Shown piece by piece: positions 60,884 through 64,000 of a DNA stretch of 64,000 bases (its first letter is position 1; each line of letters opens with the position of its first letter). The DNA is taken from contig CAWBYA010000007.1 in assembly GCA_963792895.1 (NCBI GenBank), positions 1,116,001 to 1,180,000 of the forward strand, read 5' to 3'. Position numbers and translations under genes: made by a program. Under the pieces are notes generated by a model that saw only the letters and a list, made by a program, of their open reading frames with translations, had not been told where the DNA came from and made no database searches. Source of the DNA: UBA6912 sp963792895. Lineage in GTDB: Bacteria > Actinomycetota > Acidimicrobiia > Spongiisociales > UBA5794.

Positions 60884-61804
60884 TCAGGTCGCCGCATGGT
60901 CGAGCGCCGTACGAACCTGGGTGGCAACAACCCAGGGCCGTTCCGTGACGTCCTTCCACGTATACCGAAGCGTGCGCCAACCGAGCAGCCCTGATCGGTT
61001 CTGCTTCGAACGGTCGGCCTGGAAGGCGGCGTCGTCGGTGTGGTGCGCGATCCCGTCGAGCTCGATGAGGAGACGGTATGCGGGATAGGCGAAATCTGCC
61101 CGGCACACGAATTGGCCGTCGACGTCGCGAAGAACGAACTGGGGCGTCGGCAGCGGGAGTTCGGCGTCGACCAGGGCGCGACAGAAGCGGTCCTCGAGCA
61201 CGCTCTCAGTCGTCGTGCCCCACCGTCGGCGTGCGGCGAGATGCGGTCGGATCACCCCGACGCCGCGACGGCCTCGGCGTCCCACCCGATCGACGAACGC
61301 CTGTACGTCGGCAACGGTGAAGAGGCCATCGCGAATGCCCGTGCTCAATGCCGTCTCGACCAGCCATGGGCGGACGGCTCCGAGATCGACGACTGTGCGT
61401 TCCGGCGTCGTCACCGGAATCGACCGCACAACGGTGTGGTCCTCCGGTTCGAGGTCGAGCGACTCGTGCACCACGAAGTCGCGGAAGGCCCGATCCCACC
61501 GCCGCATGACGACCTCGATGCGAGGCGGTGTACGCGATGTCATGCCCCACAACCTCGCTGCGGTTGCGTGCGACGCCAACGCCCCCGACCCGGCCGCCAT
61601 CACGCACGTCATCACCTCCTGCTCCCAGGTCGGCGGCACCGCGAGGTCGACCACGACACCAACCTCGGGCCGCCGGTAGCGACCTGCGGCGACCCGCCGA
61701 GCGAGCTGCCGCTCCGACAGACCGGCTGCGGCGCACTGGACCGTGCTGAGCACACCGTGTTGGACTCGGGCGAGACGGGCGAGATCCGCTTCCGGTCGCA
61801 ACAT
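60884..61804 (-). CDS. AbiEi-like N-terminal domain fused to a DUF559 (Vsr-like) endonuclease domain
   Basis: The 306-aa protein starts LARVQHGVLSTVQCAAAGLSERQLARRVAAG, a winged-helix segment like the AbiEi antitoxin domain. The C-terminal part carries FVCRADFAYPAYRLLIELDGIAHH, the DUF559 motif with metal-binding Asp and Glu, and WRTLRYTWKDV. Such proteins are frequent in actinobacteria and are thought to be mobile toxin or defence genes. It has a 48-nt palindromic element on each side. Confidence 0.82.
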   Translation of the reverse strand: MLRPEADLARLARVQHGVLSTVQCAAAGLSERQLARRVAAGRYRRPEVGVVVDLAVPPTWEQEVMTCVMAAGSGALASHATAARLWGMTSRTPPRIEVVMRRWDRAFRDFVVHESLDLEPEDHTVVRSIPVTTPERTVVDLGAVRPWLVETALSTGIRDGLFTVADVQAFVDRVGRRGRRGVGVIRPHLAARRRWGTTTESVLEDRFCRALVDAELPLPTPQFVLRDVDGQFVCRADFAYPAYRLLIELDGIAHHTDDAAFQADRSKQNRSGLLGWRTLRYTWKDVTERPWVVATQVRTALDHAAT

Positions 61805-61850
61805 GCTCGCACAGGATCAGAATGCGGCCCGCGGATCAACCCCTCCGTCG

Positions 61851-61898
61851 TTCCAGCGTGGATCTCCCGCCATTCGTGGCGGGTCATCCACGCAAGAA
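61851..61898. repeat. 48-nt palindromic element, copy 2
   Basis: TTCCAGCGTGG at 61851-61861 faces CCACGCAAGAA at 61888-61898, nine of eleven pairing, with 26 bases between. The inner stem CCCGCC at 61866-61871 with GGCGGG at 61878-61883 is perfect, and GCGTGGAT with ATCCACGC forms the outer stem. It has the same arms and spacing as copy 1. It lies 69 bases before the ALDH start. Confidence 0.75.
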
Positions 61899-61967
61899 TC
61901 GTTGGGGGTACGATCAGCTGGAGATCATCGGCCGGCCAACCTCGCCTGCTCGACCGAAGGGACAACC

Positions 61968-63422
61968 ATGACGCTGAGCGACCCCAGTCTTCTGAAGACG
62001 CAGGCTTTCATCGGGGGCGCGTGGATCGACGCGGACTCGGGCGACACGTTCGACGTCGTCGACCCCGCCGACGGGAGTGTCGTTGCGAGCGTCGCCGACC
62101 TCGGTGTCGCAGAGACCAGAAGGGCGATCACGGCAGCCGATGCGGCGCAGAAGGAGTGGGCCAAGCGGACCGCCAAGGAGCGCGGCGTCATCCTGCGCCG
62201 CTGGTACGAGCTCTTTCTCGAGCACAAGGAGGACCTCGCCCGCATCATGACGATGGAGATGGGCAAGCCAATCGCCGAGTCCCGTGGCGAGATCGTCTAC
62301 GCCGCCAACTTCATCGACTGGTTCGCCGAGGAAGGTAAACGGGCGCGCGGCGAGATCATCCCCACCTACGACGCAACCAAACGGCTGATGGTGCTCAAGC
62401 AGCCCGTCGGGGTCATTGCGGCGATCACCCCGTGGAACTTCCCCCAGGCCATGATCACCCGGAAGGTCGGCCCGGCGCTGGCTGCCGGGTGCGCGGCCGT
62501 CGTGAAGCCGGCCAGCGCATCCCCGATCAGCGCCCTCGCCGCCGCCGAGCTCGCAGCCCGTGCCGGCCTCCCGGCGGGCCTGCTCAACGTCATCCCTTCC
62601 AGGCGAAGCGGCGAGATCGGCAAGGAGCTCACCACCAATCCCGTCATTCGCAAGATCTCGTTCACGGGCTCAACCGAGATCGGCCGCCAGCTGATGGCGC
62701 AGGCGGCGAGCACCATCAAGAACGTGTCGCTCGAGCTCGGTGGCAATGCCCCTTTCCTCGTGTTCGACGATGCCGATCTCGATGCCGCTGTCGAGGGCGT
62801 GATCCAGTCGAAGTACCGCAACAGCGGGCAGACCTGCGTGTGTGCCAACCGGATCTACGTGCAGGACGCCGTCTACGACGAGTTCTCGAAGCTGCTCGCC
62901 GAGGCGGTGGCCACGCTCAAAGTGGGTCCTGGGCTCGATGAGGAGACGACCATCGGGCCGCTCGTGAACCAGGCGGCGCTCGACAAGGTCGAGGAGTTGG
63001 TGGACGAGGCGCGCAACGCCGGCGCTGCGGTCCTCACGGGGGGCAAGCGGCACGCCCTCGGGCGCACCTTCTACGAGGTGACCGTGCTGACCAACGTCAC
63101 GCAGCAGATGCGGATCGCCAACGAGGAGATCTTCGGTCCGGTGGCGCCTCTCTTCCGCTTCTCCACGGAGGAGGAGGCGATAGCGCTCGCCAACGACACC
63201 CCCTTCGGCCTCGCTTCCTACTTCTTCGCTCGCGACGTCGCTCGCATCTGGCGAGTGAGCGAGGGCCTCGAATACGGGATGGTCGGTGTCAATACCGGTC
63301 TGATGTCCACCGAGGTTGCCCCGTTCGGCGGCTTCAAGGAATCCGGGATTGGTCGGGAGGGCTCCCACGATGGCCTCGACGAGTACCTCGAGACGAAGTA
63401 CGTCGCTGTCGGCGGGATCTGA
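61968..63422 (+). CDS. gabD: Succinate-semialdehyde dehydrogenase-type aldehyde dehydrogenase
   Basis: At 484 aa it has GVIAAITPWNFPQAMITRK, FTGSTEIGRQLM, ELGGNAPFLVFDDAD with the general-base Glu, and NSGQTCVCANR with the catalytic Cys. MEMGKPIAESRGEI and FKESGIGREGSHDGLDEYLE are typical of the GabD group. It oxidises succinate semialdehyde or glutarate semialdehyde with NAD(P)+. ATG 61968 is chosen because the preceding residues are not family-like. Confidence 0.9.
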   Translation: MTLSDPSLLKTQAFIGGAWIDADSGDTFDVVDPADGSVVASVADLGVAETRRAITAADAAQKEWAKRTAKERGVILRRWYELFLEHKEDLARIMTMEMGKPIAESRGEIVYAANFIDWFAEEGKRARGEIIPTYDATKRLMVLKQPVGVIAAITPWNFPQAMITRKVGPALAAGCAAVVKPASASPISALAAAELAARAGLPAGLLNVIPSRRSGEIGKELTTNPVIRKISFTGSTEIGRQLMAQAASTIKNVSLELGGNAPFLVFDDADLDAAVEGVIQSKYRNSGQTCVCANRIYVQDAVYDEFSKLLAEAVATLKVGPGLDEETTIGPLVNQAALDKVEELVDEARNAGAAVLTGGKRHALGRTFYEVTVLTNVTQQMRIANEEIFGPVAPLFRFSTEEEAIALANDTPFGLASYFFARDVARIWRVSEGLEYGMVGVNTGLMSTEVAPFGGFKESGIGREGSHDGLDEYLETKYVAVGGI

Positions 63423-63470
63423 GGCCACAACCCGCTGCGTTCGACGTTGTATCCGCACGCGGATCGCCGC

Positions 63471-64000
63471 TCACCTGCCGGTGCGTCCTCCGAAACGTCG
63501 TAGCTCGGCGATCCGGGTGTCGGCGAGGTCCGCGGCGTGGTCGAGCGAGGTGGTGTGGCCAGACACTGCGGCGCAGAACACGTCCCCGTCGAGGGCGTAG
63601 AGGTCGGTGGCGTCGACGGCACGGACGGTGGCGGTGCGTGGAATGCCCCGGAGGGGAGCGATCTCGCCGAAGACGTCACCCGCTTCTAGCGTTGCGACCG
63701 GCCTCCCGTTGAGCTCCACTGCGACGCGACCGGAGCGGATGACGTACAAGTCGCAGTCGCGGTCGCCTTGGCGAATGATGACCTCCCCAGGCTCGGCACC
63801 ACGAGGTTCGAGGCGGGCGGCGAGCCGTTCCACCGTTGGGACCGGCAGGGCAGCGAAGAGCGGTATCGGGCGGATGAGGTCGAGCTGATCGTCGGGCACG
63901 CGGGCACCCCGATCGATGCGGGCGAGGCGGAGCAGGAGCGCCACACCGATCAACGTCGTTGCCGACCCGATGCCCAAGAGCGCCGATCGGACGCCGAGGG
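63471..64000 (-). CDS. MFS-like protein with C-terminal cyclic-nucleotide-binding domain (5' truncated by window edge)
   Basis: The frame is open to the right edge. The last visible membrane segment is LLGIGSATTLIGVALLLRLARI. A cNMP-binding domain follows: IPLFAALPVPTVERLAARLE, EVIIRQGDRDCDLYVIRSG, AGDVFGEIAPLRGIPRTATV with the phosphate-binding FGE and R-T-A. The layout of an MFS core with this domain is seen in some actinobacteria. The signal could come from the cyclase at 56910, which is inference. Confidence 0.8.
   Translation of the reverse strand, partial: LGVRSALLGIGSATTLIGVALLLRLARIDRGARVPDDQLDLIRPIPLFAALPVPTVERLAARLEPRGAEPGEVIIRQGDRDCDLYVIRSGRVAVELNGRPVATLEAGDVFGEIAPLRGIPRTATVRAVDATDLYALDGDVFCAAVSGHTTSLDHAADLADTRIAELRRFGGRTGR

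Noticed and set aside
1..64000. rRNA or tRNA genes, CRISPR arrays and insertion sequences
   Set aside because: I saw no transposase, no array-like spaced repeats and no cloverleaf-like stretch in the gaps; a tRNAscan and CRISPR search would settle it.

Overview
This window is GC-rich, densely coded DNA with short intergenic gaps and many GTG starts and 4-nt ATGA/GTGA stop-start overlaps. The gene content fits a high-GC actinomycete: an F420-type LLM oxidoreductase, DUF4389 and 2TM membrane proteins, class III adenylate cyclases, a Rieske oxygenase paired with sarcosine oxidase-like and DMGDH-like enzymes, and PH-domain proteins. An Acidimicrobiia-like lineage is my best guess, but no marker gene settles it. 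I saw no rRNA, tRNA, CRISPR array or insertion sequence.

Region 1 (1-12.8 kb) looks like a cell-surface or secreted glycoconjugate locus. It holds the 3' part of an NRPS (C-A-PCP, no thioesterase), a GT1-type and a GT4-type glycosyltransferase, two P-loop sulfotransferases, a polysaccharide deacetylase, a translationally coupled pair of alpha/beta hydrolases resembling exosortase-A-associated hydrolases, and an ABC exporter. Region 2 (13-30.6 kb) is mostly housekeeping and accessory: a 2TM protein, lipoproteins, a frameshifted hrpA, a TetR-controlled hydrolase, xthA, a DMGDH/SARDH-type flavoenzyme, MFS and LysE transporters, a frameshifted LLM oxidoreductase and small membrane proteins.

Region 3 (30.7-45.4 kb) is a catabolic and transport cluster. 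A DmpA/BapA-type peptidase is divergent from a tightly coupled operon: P5C-dehydrogenase-like ALDH, CoA-transferase A and B, class III aminotransferase (frameshifted), acetylpolyamine-amidohydrolase-like HDAC-fold enzyme and S9 peptidase. A complete Dpp-type ABC importer follows on the same strand. The set suggests uptake and breakdown of a peptide-like or N-acylated diamine-like compound.

Region 4 (45.4-64 kb) is mixed: an unusual four-helix membrane protein, an orphan phage-type tail-tube protein, a cytosolic-type sulfotransferase, a PH-domain protein with a 51-bp internal duplication, a Rieske oxygenase/sarcosine oxidase-like pair, rsgA, a MazF-type toxin-antitoxin pair, a CocE hydrolase, enoyl-CoA hydratase, a membrane adenylate cyclase, a TPR protein, a TetR regulator divergent from a frameshifted NAD(P)-binding protein, an AbiEi/DUF559-type protein flanked by two related 48-nt palindromic elements, a succinate-semialdehyde dehydrogenase, and at the edge an MFS-like protein with a cyclic-nucleotide-binding domain.

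At least four genes, and probably six, are broken by one-base indels in GC-rich or homopolymer tracts. That density points to uncorrected sequence error more than to pseudogene decay, and it should be kept in mind when reading any truncated gene here.
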